Counted from the stretch's first letter, positions 11,462-23,500 are shown. The stretch: DNA of 64,000 nucleotides from Diphasiastrum complanatum (GCA_029204225.1 CM055105.1:48743688-48807687), one strand, 5' to 3'. The notes: generated by a model not told the origin, from the letters alone. Made by a program: numbers and translations.

Positions 11462-11815
11462 CCTCTGATAAGCACATTGCTCACAAACATGATTCAGACT
11501 TGTTAAAGAGTTGGGAAGACCAAAAACAACTTGCCTCTTTGCCATCACCTCCAATGACTTGTAGTTGAGATGCCCCAATCTCTTGTGCCATATCTCTTGC
11601 ATTGACAATTGCTTCTTTTCCATACATCCAGCTTGGTTAGCAACAAAACAAGCATCAAGTTTGAATATCTGACCTTGCCTCTTAAGAGTTAGATTGGTTT
11701 GCTTGATCTCTCTTCTTCTTGAAGAAATCACTAGCAAAATGTCCTTTGACTCCACAATAGAAACATTTTATCTTGGATCTATCTTTCTAAATCACTACGA
11801 TCTGATCATAAGAAT
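11462..11815 (-). pseudogene. Ty1/copia zinc knuckle and GAG-pre-integrase fragment
   Basis: Read on the - strand, a zinc-knuckle-like CFYCGVKGHFASDF (last Cys replaced by Phe) at about 11716-11770 runs into a GAG-pre-integrase region with IWHKRLGHLNYKSLEVMAK and CEQCAYQRA. The aspartic protease that normally lies between gag and pre-integrase is absent, so there is an internal deletion. The frame shifts between knuckle and pre-integrase. A plain decayed copia remnant. Confidence 0.8.
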
Positions 11816-12784
11816 AAAAATATAGTAAGGTACTGTCCTTGTCCATACAACAACAGCAGCCTACTGTCCTTCAAATGTGTGGATGCAAGATCAATCACAA
11901 AATTGACATTTTACACACTAGAAATCAAGACAACTGGAGAAATATGAAAGAGATGGACACAGAGACCCAAGAGATGAATTCTCCACAAAGAAAGAAACTT
12001 TGATTCTTATTTCTCCACGGTGGTACAACTATTTATAGCTTCCAAAATGTCATTTGGCCAATTGCCCTAAATGGTAACTTCTTGGTACTTCATAAAAAAA
12101 CCTAGAAATTCTAGTCTAGATGCAATGTATGAAATCTAGCCAATTAGAATGGGTCCAAATTTGACCTCATCCATTTATCTACTTGCTAAAAATAGTACAA
12201 ACACTATTTTGGCCTTTATTGACAAATAGAAATCTATCTCTAAGTTGAAATTTCATGTTGGCCTCAAGATTGCCAAATGGATCAACTAAACTAGTTGAAT
12301 TTTCCATAATATGACCATAACCTACTTGGATTTCAGGTTTCATAGTGATCTATGCAATATTTTTCATGTAGATGCATGTTAGATGCTAGATATCTACACT
12401 GTTGATGCAAAGGGATGTGCACCCAAATTTAGCCAAAGATCTAATAATCCATTGATGATATTCTGTATCTAATTTTTTTCACAATTTGCTTCCTGTTGAG
12501 TAGATTACATTAATTATTGAGGGAGAGAGTTGAAATGGCAATAATTAGCATGTAGGAATATGACAATCACTTGCCATATTTGAAGACAACTTTTTCTTTC
12601 TAAATTTAGACAATGAGACAATCTTTTAAAAGCCCTTTAGATGCTATGAATTGCACTTAATTGTACTTGCACGATACACTATGAATATACAGTTTGTTGT
12701 GTGTGAGAGCAATCCTGTGATTCTTGTATTGAAGTGCTTATCGAAATGTTGTGGTGATTGCATCGATCGGTAACATTGTTGCCA

Positions 12785-12990
12785 ACTTCAAAAACCATAC
12801 CCTTCATAGGAAAAAGATAGCATATATTGAATGATCATCTATAAATGATACATAAACCTTTGTACCTCCATTAGATACATGAGAGAAGCTATGCACATCC
12901 GAATGTATAATCTCTAGCAGAGTGGAAGATCTTGTGGTATACCTTGAGAAAGGTAGCTTGTGAGTCTTTCTAGCTGCACCTTCCAGTACG
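12785..12990 (-). pseudogene. Ty1/copia integrase fragment
   Basis: The - strand reads GAARKTHKLPFSRYTTRSST then LEIIHSDVHSFSHVSNGGTK and VYVSFIDDHSIYAIFFLYEG, which matches the start of a copia integrase core (HSDVCGP and FIDDHSR motifs). It has the same orientation as the fragment at 11.5-11.8 kb but in the wrong order to belong to one simple element, so it is a second insertion or a rearranged one. Ends abruptly on both sides. Confidence 0.75.
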
Positions 12991-13004
12991 ACTATTTTGT
13001 TATG

Positions 13005-13195
13005 ACTTCACTCCAGTCACTAGCCTTGCCTTCGACATCCCCCTCCTTGCGGTTGAGGTAATGACTTCGAGCATGGCCAGTTCCCATAGTGTGCTGGCGA
13101 GTGGGGTCTGGGGCATCTCCGGTGATGCCCCAGCACAGGGGTTTGGGGGACTGGGCTGGCCCCCAGCACTGAATGGTATGACTTGTGTGTGATCG
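13005..13195. repeat. GC-rich island with inverted GTGCTGGGG words and a perfect 10-bp hairpin
   Basis: In otherwise AT-rich DNA this patch carries GTGCTGG, CCCCAGCAC, CTGGGCTGG and CCCCCAGCAC. CTGGGGCATC (13108-13117) and GATGCCCCAG (13124-13133) form a perfect 10-bp stem with a 6-base loop. A 74-codon - strand frame across it is compositionally odd and not a recognised protein. It resembles the other inverted-word insertions in the window. Confidence 0.5.
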
Positions 13196-13229
13196 AGTGG
13201 GTGATTGGCTTGTCAAGTCACTAGCCGAT

Positions 13230-13560
13230 GCGACAATTTTTTTTGAAAGATCAAAGAAGCCAAAGCTATTGGCTTGCCAAAGTCATTTTCCAAGGAGATC
13301 AAGCCATGTGAGGCTTGTGCTATTGCTAAATCTCACAAAAAGCCATTTACAATATCTTCTATCAAGAGTAAGCATCCTTTGGATTTGATCCACTTTGATG
13401 TTCATTTCTCATAATCTATGAGCAAGGGAGGAGCCACTTGTTTTGTTACCTTTATTGATGATTTCACAAGATTCACTTGGATATATCTTCTTGCTTCTAA
13501 ATCTATGGTGTTTGACCATTTCCTTATTTTCAAAGCTTATTTTGAGAAGCAATTCTCATT
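13230..13560 (+). pseudogene. Ty1/copia pre-integrase/integrase fragment, fused to gypsy sequence on its right
   Basis: The + strand reads AKAIGLPKSFSKEIKPCEAC, AIAKSHKKPF, HPLDLIHFDVH, a stop, then GGATCFVTFIDDFTRFTWIY and FEKQFS, the usual CxxC of the pre-integrase and first catalytic block of a copia integrase. At about 13560 the sequence passes without a gap into Ty3/gypsy RT. Orientation is opposite to the copia fragments at 11.5 and 12.8 kb. Confidence 0.8.
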
Positions 13561-13574
13561 TTCGCCACGGAATG

Positions 13575-15741
13575 GAGAACCTATGCCTATAAGGTGATGC
13601 CATTCAGACTTTGCAATGCCCCAAGCACTTTCCAGCGAGTCATGCAGGCAACATTCAAAGAGTATTTGCAGAAATTTTCTTTGACGATTACGTGCATGGA
13701 CTAGACTCCAAACACTTATCCAATCTGAAGAAGGTGCTACAAAAATGTCGCAAATTCCAAATCTCCTTGAATCCAGAAAAATGTCAATTTTGGGTTACAC
13801 ATGGCTTGATTCTCGGCCATATAGTATCTAGACACGGGATCGCCACAAACCTATCAAAAATCAAGATCATTGTTGATCTACCACCACCAAGAATGATCCG
13901 CAAGGTCTACATCTTTATGGGTCATGCTAACTATTACAGGATTTTCATTATAGCTTTTGCGGAGTTAGCATGACCAATTTACAAGCTCATAACGGATCCA
14001 CATTGGAACGAGAAAGCCCTAAAGGCTTTCCAAAACCTTAAAGATGCATTGGTTTCAGCACCAATCCTATGTCCACCCAATTGGTCCATTGAGTTTCATG
14101 TGCATACGGAAGCATCGAAGTATGCAGTTGGAGCAATCTTAACCCAGCTAGGAGAACACAAAAAGGATTTTTTGATATGATTTGCAAGCCGACAGCTCAG
14201 TGATACAGAAATAAATTATTCAACCATAGAGAGGGAAGCATTGGCAATGATATATGCGGTTAAGAAGTTTCGGCACTACCTGATGGCCACACACTTTGCT
14301 TTTTATACGGACCATCAACCCTTGTTCTATCTCGTTAACAAAACCTGCAACACAGGGAGAATCACTCGATGGCTACTTCTGTTGTTAGAGTTTGATTTTC
14401 AGATAGTAGTTCGCAAGGGAAAACAACACTACATGGCAGATCATGTGTTGCGTATCAAAGGGAAGGAGATTGCACTCCAACCCAACGATGAGCTGTCCGA
14501 TGCTGCCTTATTTTACGTAGACACAATACCGAAGTGGGCTGCTGACATAGTTGAATATCTAATGAGGGGCCAACCAGACAAATCACTACCAAAGGCAGAT
14601 CAGCCAAATTGATCTTGAAAGCTATACCTTATCAGTTGATTGCCGGCCAATTGTACTGAAGAGGACTAGATGGGATTCTTCAGCGGTGTATTATTTCTGA
14701 TGAGGCCACCCAGATCATTTCGCTTTTACATGAAGGCATGGGTGGAGGCCATTTGCATCCGACATTACAGTTTACAAGATCCTGCAATCGAGATGCTGGT
14801 GGCCAATGATTCATAAGGATACGGAAGAGGAAGTGCGATGTGTACCAAACGGCAAGGAGACCAACGAGATTGAATTATGACCTTCTGCACCTAGTCTTAG
14901 CCCAAGCACCATTCAAAAAGTAGGGATTGGATTACATTGGTCCAATTCAACCTGCAGCAAGAAGTACCCAGGCTCGATACATAATCATGGCCACCAACTA
15001 CCTCACCAAGTGGGTCGAAGCCAAGGCAGTAAGAGTAGGTGATGCTAGGACCACTGCCAAATTTCTCTATGAAAATATCATTGTGCACTTTGGGTGCCCA
15101 GTGGAGATAGTCAGCGATCGCGGGAGTCATTTCATCAATGAGACCATCAAGGTCCTGTTGGAGGAATTCTTCGTGATCCATAGAACAAGTACACCTTATT
15201 ATCCTCGCAGTATTGGGCAAGCAGAATCATCCAATAAGATCTAGTGTAGCATGCTCACAAAAATAGTTGAAGCTAGCAGATCGGGATCAAGACAACATAT
15301 AAGGGAAGCACTGATCAAACGCCATTCCAATTGGTATATGGTCAGGATGCCGTAATGCCAGTAGAGTTTTTAGTCCCTTCATTAAGGATTGCCACAACAC
15401 AACGCCTTGATGAATCCAGATCTCTACAATTATGCCACAAAACTCTACATAAGCTATGTGAAATATGCTTACTAGCTATGCATGCACTGGCAGCTGAAAA
15501 GAAAAGACACAAAGCATGGCACGATCGCAGGTTACAAAAGAAGGATCCTCGTTTCGGAGATCTAGTCCTGATGTATAAAACCAAGACGATCAAGGGAAAA
15601 TTAAAATTCACAGGCGAAGGTCCTTATCGGATCGAAAAAGTTCTTAATCATGGAGCTGTAATTCTGGAAAAGCTAGATGGGACACCTTTCGACACACCCG
15701 TCAACGGTAGCCGGTTGCACAAGTACTGGCCACCGCAGTGA
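13575..15741 (+). pseudogene. Ty3/gypsy pol: C-terminal half of RT, RNase H, integrase
   Basis: Domains in order on the + strand: RT from AYKVMPFRLCNAPSTFQRVM, catalytic FFDDYVHG, connection SLNPEKCQFWV and LGHIVSRHG; RNase H with YSTIEREALAMIYAVKKFRH and FYTDHQPLFYLV; a damaged integrase zinc domain near 14790-14870; integrase core with DYIGPIQPA, YLTKWVEAKA, VSDRGSHF and GQAESSNK (D, D, E all present); C-terminal GEGPYRIEKVLNHGAVIL ending TGA at 15739-15741. Stops occur at about 13970, 14178 and 15241, with several frameshifts. The N-terminal half of RT, protease and gag are gone. The KWVEAKA signature and overall order suggest a non-chromodomain gypsy lineage (Tat/Athila-like), which is an inference. 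It is followed directly by an LTR. Confidence 0.9.
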
Positions 15742-15765
15742 GACAGATCTAGGTTGGTGGTGGCA

Positions 15766-16931
15766 TGTTACGAAAAGTTTATCTGTTCGGCCATCACAAC
15801 TAAATCCAGGAAGATCAAGCCAAATCAAGCTAGATCCATCAAGATTCAGCCAGATCTAGCGAGATCAGAGAAGATCCAACACGATCCAAGAGAGATCCAA
15901 ATCCAGATAGGATCAAGAGGAAAGCAAATCATTAAGGCCCCCAGTTTGCAGATCAGAGACCTCGATCTCAATAACCATGGCAAAATAAGGACAAAATTTA
16001 CCAGAACTGATGGATCTGGTACCAGTATCTATCAGAACTTCTAGAGAGTTACTAATAGTCAGATCTAACATGGATGTAGTAGATTACCAGTTTGCAAAAG
16101 TTAAGAATCAAAGAATCTCAAGATCTCGTCAAAAAACACTCTAAAAGAGCACATTTTTCATGATTTTTGGAGATCCCTTGGAAAATAGCTATTAAAACTT
16201 GGACAGTCAGTAGATCTGACCTAGATGCATCTATAAAAATATTTGTGAGAGTTACTGATGGAAAAAATATCATTTTTTAATGTATGTAAGGGTTCCAAGA
16301 AGCAGAATATTCAAAACCTTCACAGAGCATCAAGATCATCAAACCAACCTTCGCAAGGGGCATAAATGAAATTAGACTAGTAAAATTAGCCTGCCTACAT
16401 GGTCTGATCTTGAAAATCCTACCACGGGAGCAAGTTGTGCAAGCATTCACTTCCTGCGAGGATTAAACCCTTGATGACTGCCTGAACCCTCACAAAACTT
16501 TCGCAGGGCAGTCAAATCACCTTCTGAACTCTCGCAGACATCTCTTAGGTTTTAGAATTTTGTGAAGAAGGCCCTGCCAAAATTTGGGTGGAACTGAACA
16601 AGGGAAAGTGGATTTCACCTAGTACACACTCTAAATTCCGCTATATAAGGGTTGAATTCGAGTCATCTGCCACCTTTCCTAGCGAAGCTCTGCTCAAATT
16701 TCGACCAAATTTTTTAAGTTCTCCGAATGCATACAATAGATTGCTGGTTTTGTACGGACAACAACAATGCTTTATCATTTCATTCAAGTTTGAAAAAGTT
16801 CTATTAGTGTTTGCATCTCATTTTGTGTGTAAATGTTGATTTTTCTACATTGGTGAGATTGGTAGTGTATTTATCTTTCTAACCAAAGATCTTTCAAGTG
16901 GATTGGATCTTAATGATCTGAAATCTTCACA
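15766..16931 (+). mobile_element. Long terminal repeat (TG...CA, 1166 bp) of the gypsy element
   Basis: The LTR begins TGTTACGAAAAG 24 bp after the integrase stop, after a G-rich stretch (GGTTGGTGGTGGCA) that can serve as polypurine tract. It ends CTTCACA and is followed with no gap by a primer-binding site. The 5'-TG and CA-3' ends are present. The interior carries scattered TCGCAGG and CTTCGCAAGG words. No second copy of this LTR was found in the window, so the ends are inferred from context. Confidence 0.65.
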
Positions 16932-16943
16932 TGGTATCAGGGC
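16932..16943 (+). promoter_or_regulatory. Primer-binding site for initiator tRNA-Met
   Basis: TGGTATCAGGGC abuts the CA end of the LTR. Plant LTR retrotransposons typically carry TGGTATCAGAGC, complementary to the 3' end of tRNA-iMet; there is one mismatch here. It marks the start of an internal region to the right, so the LTR is both the 3' LTR of the pol at 13.6-15.7 kb and the 5' LTR of a following, lost body. Confidence 0.7.
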
Positions 16944-17429
16944 TTGTGTTTCAGGTTATGAAGGAGTAAATAAGATCTATCAATGACTTGGTGAAGATAT
17001 CAAGCTAAGAGCATGCTAGAGAGGATTCTACACCAAAATCGAGTTTTTTGCTTTGTAGATTGGATCTTTTGTAGATCAAAATCCTATAGGTTATAAAACT
17101 TGATCAATTCTGATTTTTGGTTTCACATACTGGATTTGGCCATTTTTTGGATCATTGGATCGGCCTTAGTGGTGGCTAATAGATTGCATATCAAATTTTC
17201 AGCATTTGCATGTAGATTTGGAATAGTCAATCTTTTGTGATTTTGTCAAAACCCTAATTTTGATTGGATCTCTAAATAGTGAGGTTTGTAGACGGTTTCT
17301 TTCCTTGTCTAACCTGAATCCAAGATCTAATCAATCCAGCATCAAAGAGACGAAGTTAGTCGTCACACGTAGGTTCGTTCCCATGAGAGCGATAGTTTAG
17401 TTCAGATTTCAGCATGAATGGAAGATCCA

Positions 17430-17502
17430 AATCTAACTCTAACATCCATGAACCCTATGATCCATTAACACTACGATCCATTAACGCTACACATCCACAA
17501 CA

Positions 17503-17589
<87 letters not shown>

Positions 17590-18050
17590 AAGTATAATAA
17601 CATACAATCCCAATAACGTTCAGATCCAACAATTAGCAAAAACCACAAAAAGCATGAGAGATGGAGAAGGAAAGAAGAAGAGCGAGGACATTCATCAATC
17701 CATTTCTGAAGAGAACCAATGTGCTTTATTGAGATGAGGAAATGAACATCTATAGGAACTCGAGTTGGTCCTTTTTTATAATAGAGAGGAGGACCCTGGT
17801 CTTTGAATCCTATTGGTCCATTTCTGCCTCCCTAATTATTCAAATTTAAAAAAGTGTGGGAACCATCCAATTTGGAGGGAAACGCAACTTTATTCACTAA
17901 CTTGACATTTGGGCCCTACGACATTAAAAGTCCTGCAAAAAGGCCTAAAGTCCTTTTATTGACTTTTAACTAATCAATCAAATAACTATGTGATCATCGG
18001 GTTGGACTTACACACGCAGGGTGCCAAATCCCTCTCACTTATTAACTAGG
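17430..18050. repeat. Dispersed repeat, copy A, containing a 74-bp (CT)n tract
   Basis: This segment and 47690-48185 are diverged copies in the same orientation. Shared blocks include ATCTAACTCT.ACATC, GGGTTGGACTTACACACG, AGGGTGCCAAATCCCTC and TTTATTCACTAACTTGA. Copy A has a perfect CT run at 17511-17584, whereas copy B has only a short CTCTCTCTTC there, so the tract has expanded after divergence. Both copies neighbour GCGAAGG-word repeats, suggesting they are parts of one retroelement family (LTR or leader). Confidence 0.65.
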
Positions 18051-18299
18051 GTTAGGATTGCCTTGCAATCCGCAAACCCTCCAACAGTATCCCCCACCAA
18101 AACTGGTGGCGGTCCCACGACACCTGCGAGACGCAGTTATTGGGGACTTTTATTTGCTTGGCGCCGAATCTTTATTAAATGGTACTGTACGTCCTTCATA
18201 AAGTCGAGGCGGGTAGTATTAAAATCCAAATTGTGTGACAGAAAAAAACGATGGGCTCCGGCAATCCACTTTGAGGTTGTCCATGATGTGAAGCGTGAT

Positions 18300-19790
18300 T
18301 TTCAGGAGCCTCCCATCATTGCTGCACGAAAGTATAAACGAGCAATCGACAGCTGATCTTTGATTTGCTCTGAGGCCATCGGCTTATTTGGATTGAATGC
18401 CAGAGGAGGGAGGCAATTGTCCCATCTGGTTGCCACTGACGCCAATAGAGTTAGATCTTTTGCAAACATTGCTGATTGTCGCACCGTTGGATCTGGAGAG
18501 TGGATATACTCTCGCTGGTACGCTTGCAAAGCCCGGTGGAAGTCCACTGAAATTGTCCAGCTGTAGGACTGATGGATGATTGGCCAATTGGGCGTATGGA
18601 TTGTGATTTTGTCCATAGCCAATCCCAAGTCTTTCCATTTATTTCTTCTCGGCATTGGCACATAATAAGGGTCGACCCGCTCCTGATTGATTCTGGAGTT
18701 TTCTCAAACATTGTAATTCTCCATGCCGGTTGCTCTCCTAATGCAGGTATTTTGTCCAACTCTTTGCCGGCCTCTATCTCGAAGGTCTTAAATTTCAGAA
18801 CCCATCCACCACGCGAGGACTCATGCGGATGTTGCTTTAAGAAGGTCTGGATCTGGTCCTCAACGTTGATGGGCCTTCTAAATAGATGTGTGGTCCTTGA
18901 TAAGGATGGATCTGTTTGCATTGATCCAGCTGGACAATCTTCTGGCTTATCAGAGTGTTTTTGGAGCCCATATTGGAAATTCTCTACTCCATTTCGTTCT
19001 TCTTATCCGGCATAGACTGGATCACTTGCGCAAGGCTTGAGACCAAACCGAGAGCATCACCAGAATCGACTATCATGGAGGCGGCAGCAGCAGCAGGTTT
19101 TGATGGTACTGTCTTTGGTTGGCGTGGAATAGGTGTCAATACTTCTTCTTCTTTTAAAATGTCTTCCTCCTCGAAACCCTCAGGCACAGTGGCATCGAAC
19201 TGCTTCGGTGATTTCACAGCTTTGTTGACCCGAAGTGCGGCTGGGCTATCTTCAGTGTGAGGTTGCTGGCTGACATAGATTCATGGATCTGTTCGAATCC
19301 TCTTCTAGGGGATTAGAGGTCAAAGGGCATAGGGCTCTGGGGCATTTCCAAAAATTTTGATGGCCCCAAGGGAGTCGGAATCATCAAACATATCCATGAA
19401 AAACTGTGTGTTTGGTGAAATGGCTTCGGTGTGCGGCGGTGAGGCAGCCTGGGCAGCTGTGATGGAAAAAGGTAGCCCCAATGGTTACAGACTATCCGTG
19501 TGTGGAAGCAGAGGCGAGGGAAGCATCAGAGGTGGGGGAATAGGAAGTTCAGTGCGAACAACAGCAGGGAGTGAAAGCAAAGCTGACAATGTATGCCTAG
19601 TGCGACGTCATGACACGGAAGACAAGTCAAGAATGACGATCTCGCTGCATGGACGACAACGACTATGAGAACTCGAGACCTGGTGAGACGACTCGGCCGG
19701 TGCTTCTTCGTGAATCATGATGTCCGTTGCAGATGAGACATCACGATGGATAGTATAACGCGGAGACTGGGAAGTATCAGTAGAAGACAT
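18300..19790 (-). pseudogene. Broken gag-like ORF of a retroelement, about 1.4 kb
   Basis: On the - strand a start at 19790 (MSSTDTSQSPRYTIHRDVSS) leads into a proline/serine-rich N-terminus. Reading through stops and frameshifts it continues with SPKQFDATVPEGFEEEDILK, VSSLAQVIQSMPDKKNEMEY, then WKDLGLAMDKITIHTPNW, FHRALQAYQREYIHSPDPTV and ASEQIKDQLSIARLYFRAAM, ending near 18302. Composition and position next to a gypsy pol suggest a gag or extra ORF, but I see no zinc knuckle or other diagnostic motif. It has higher GC than its surroundings. Several stops and at least three frame changes mean it is not expressed intact. Confidence 0.5.
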
Positions 19791-20019
19791 GGTGACCAAA
19801 AATGTAACGTAAGACGCGTGAAAGTATATCAGAAAGTAGTTTAGGAATTTTGGAAGGCTTTGGTTGCAGGAAAATTTTGCTAGAGCTTCGCTAGCACAAG
19901 TGAGGAATGAATCGAATTCAGCCAACTTAAAGGTGAATTTGGTGGATCCATTACACTGAATACTAGTTTGGCTAATCAGTTTTGAACAAAAATTTGCAGA
20001 CATGTACAGTAGGCTATAA

Positions 20020-20390
20020 AAATCTCGACGAAGGTTTCTGGGGATCTGAACCTATCAGGCAAACGTTTTTCAGGGCTGGCGAAGGATGAACCTTCGCCCA
20101 GGAAGGTCCTTCGCCCAAGTACTGTCATAAATATTTTTTTTTCACAATCTGAGCCCATGGACAACCTAATTTGGACATTTTAAGATCATCTAGCATGTCG
20201 GCGAAGGTTCATAATGAGTTAAGATGCTCGACGAAGGTTCCCAAAATGGCATATCATTGAACCTTTGCCTGACTCAAAAATTGGAGTTTTCCTAGATAGG
20301 AACCTTCGCCCACCTCAAATTAGATAAATCTAGAGTGGATGTACAGTCTGAGAGCTCAACGAAGGTTTCTGATACTGTATAGGCCAAATA
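20020..20390. repeat. Cluster of GGCGAAGGTTC / GAACCTTCGCC words
   Basis: At least nine variants occur in both orientations: CGACGAAGGTTTCTG, GGCGAAGGATGAACCTTCGCC, AAGGTCCTTCGCCC, GTCGGCGAAGGTTC, CGACGAAGGTTCCC, GAACCTTTGCC, GGAACCTTCGCCC and CAACGAAGGTTTCTG. Spacers are unrelated. The same word recurs at 46650-46860. It sits between the gag-like pseudogene and the 3' end of the - strand gypsy pol, the place where that element's LTR should lie. Confidence 0.7.
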
Positions 20391-20591
20391 TGACCAAAAC
20401 AGTGACTTTCTAAGTCATTTTTCATCAAAAAATATTGTGCTTCCTTTTTCCCATGCTGATGACTTTCTGACTTTTGCTCATCAGTATTTGCTGAATTTTT
20501 TTTTTTTACCTGTCTTTTTCCAAAGAACTCAGCAATCTAAGTACTGAAAACAAAAAATTGAAAAACAAATAAAATTAAAAAACCATTGAGA

Positions 20592-23500
20592 TCAGGCTTG
20601 CTGAACTGGCGGAGCAGGCTGCCAAAACTTGTGTAATCGGTTGCCATTCACCGGAGTATCAAATCGCTTTCCAACCAAGCGCTCAAGAATTACTGCGCTA
20701 TAGTTCAAGATTTCTTTCACTTTATATGGGCCTTCACCGGTAAACTTCAACTTGCCCTTGATCAACTTGGTTTTTTACATCAATGCAAGATCTCTTGCTT
20801 TCAAATCTTTTTTGACAATCGTGCCATGCCTTGCGACGATCGTGCCATGCCTTGCGACGGGCTTTCTCTGCTGCTAACGTATGAACTTCCATCAATCGGG
20901 TTTCACATAACTTGTGCAATGCTTCATGACAGAGTTGTAAAGACTTACCATCATTTAATCGTTCAGTTGCTGCTATGCGTAAGGATGGGATTAAAAATTC
21001 AATTGGCATGACAACATCTTAACCATAAACCAGTTGAAAAGGTGTTTGATTTGTACTATTTTTTGTAAGCGGTTCTGAATGCCCATAACGCTGCATACAG
21101 TTTATGTTTCCAATCAGACCGACTCGCTTCAACTGTCTTTGCCATAATGGTGCAGAGAATCTTATTGGAATATTCAGCTTGGCCATATCTGTGTATAACA
21201 AAAAAATCTTCCAGTAAATACTTTATTGTTTGATTAACAAAGTGTGTACCCCGGTCATTGACAATCTCGATCGGACATCCAAATCTGATTATAATATTTT
21301 CATATAGAAACTTGGCCGTAGATTTCGCATCAGCAACTTTGATAGCTTTGGCTTCAACCCACTTGGTCATATAATCAGTTGTTATGATAAGGTATCGGGC
21401 CTGAGATCCGTGCGCGATAGGGTGAATAGGTCCAACATAATCCAGCCTCCATTTTTCAAACGGTACTTGCGATAAAATCGGATGCAAGGATTCATAATTC
21501 AGTCGAGTAGGCCATCGTGCTCGTTGGCAAACATCACATGTCTGAATAAAATTTTTTGTGTCCTTATGAAGCGTAGGCCACCAACAACCTGATTGCAAAA
21601 GTTTGTGAACAGTATTATCTGTAGAGAAGTGTCCTCCACCATGCCATCATGTGAAAACATGATTAAATCTGGTACTTCATGTGGTAAAACACATCTTCGT
21701 AAAATATTGTCTGATCCACGAGGATACAATTGTCCTACAATTGATTGATAAGGTTGAGCCTTATGAATCAATTGTCTCTTCTGTACTTCATTCAAGGAGT
21801 CATTCGGTTGTCCCCATATCTAACATTTTTCTGGATTTAGAGAACTCTGATATTTGCAGCATCTCTCAAATACTTTCTCCAATCGATCCAGGTGGTCTGT
21901 ATTCGTACTATGGACTCCCAGGTCATTCAAGTAAATTTCAAGGAATTTATGCAGATAATCTTTAAAAGCAAATTGCATTACTCTTTGGAATGAACTTGGT
22001 GCATTACAGAGTCCAAACGACATTACTTTGTAAGCAAAGGTGTCCCATTCTGTTGGAAAGGCAGTTTTGTGGTGATCGGCAGGTGCAATCTTAACCTAGT
22101 TGTAACCACTAAATCCATCCAAGAAACTATAAGCTTTCGCTCCAGCAAGGCGATCCAAAATGCTTTCATTAAAAGGTAACGAAAAGTGATCCTTCCGCGT
22201 CACTTTGTTCAACGGTTTGAGATTTACACAGATTTGCAATTTTTCATTTTTCTTAGGAACAATGACAGTCGGTGAAATCCATTCGGTATGCTCGATCTCA
22301 TAAATGAAATCGGTGTCAAGCAATCTCTGAAGTTCTTTCTTTATCAAGTCCGCAACATTAGGATTACATCGATAGAACTTTGTAACCTTTGGAATTGCAT
22401 CAGGTACTAAAGGTATGGTATGTTCAATCATTGATGTTGGAATACACTTCAGATCTTGATAAGTCCATGCAAAGCAATCCTGATACTTAATAAGTAACAT
22501 GTGTAGTGCTTGATACTGTTTAAGATTAAGTTGTGATCCAACTTGTACAATCTTTTCTGGTTCTCCTGGTTCGGCAAGATTGGCTACGTCCTAGCTGGGC
22601 CATCGTAAACCTCTTTCAATTCTGGCACTTGTTCTTCAGGTTCACGATGTGATTTCTGTAACATGATAACCACATCATTCAGTGTATAACATTTAAAATG
22701 TTCGACGGCTGGACTACATCTGCTTGTTCTTTTTCGAAAGGACTTGTCTTGGATCTTCGCTTAGCCTTCTTAGCAGGAATTGATTGTGGAGGTGATGACT
22801 TCTGAGAAGATAAACTCTTCTTCAAAGGTGAAGACTTCCTAGACGATGATGTCTTACTAGAATTCTGACTTGTAGAATTATCCTCGACTTTTCCTTTGCC
22901 TTTATCCAGTAAGGGTGGCACTTTCTTTGAATCAATCTTTTGAGGGGAATTTTTTCATTTCAAGACCGTATTATAATGTTGCTTAGCTTGTTTCTTTGTC
23001 ATCGATTATGTGATCCTATCTTCCTTCAATATACCTACTTTGGACGGTTTTATAGTTGGTTCATCAGGAACATTACGCACTCCAAATCTGGTCGGATCCA
23101 TATGATTTAGAATTTGCTCATCCGTAAGTTCAGCATTGCCATCATAAGTCAAGGCATGGCTCACTGGTATGAGATCATCCTCAATCATATCTGGTATAGG
23201 TTCCGTTGATATCCAGACTACATTCAGTATATTTAGTGGAAACGTGATTGGTGTATCCAAAGTTTGATCTAATAAGAAAATCTTGCTCAAATATGATTGA
23301 TTATCTTGTTGACACATATATCCTACTGTATAATCAATCGTTGCAAGAGCTTCATTTCAATTGACATTATCCGTTTGAGAATCGTAATGGACTCCCAAAT
23401 TTTTCTCTGGTCGGTCACAAGTATGATCTGTTGTTGACGAATCGTCATCTTCTTTTTGAACCACTGGTTTGATAGTCCAAGTTGTAGGATCAACTTTAAC

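Noticed and set aside
18302-19790. Endogenous pararetrovirus (caulimovirid) reading for the gag-like ORF
   Set aside because: Neighbouring pol has an integrase and belongs to LTR retrotransposons, and no movement-protein or coat zinc-knuckle motif was seen.
20815-20865. Duplicated RRKAWHD as a functional repeat in integrase
   Set aside because: It is a recent short tandem duplication in a dead element; the related + strand copy has the motif once.
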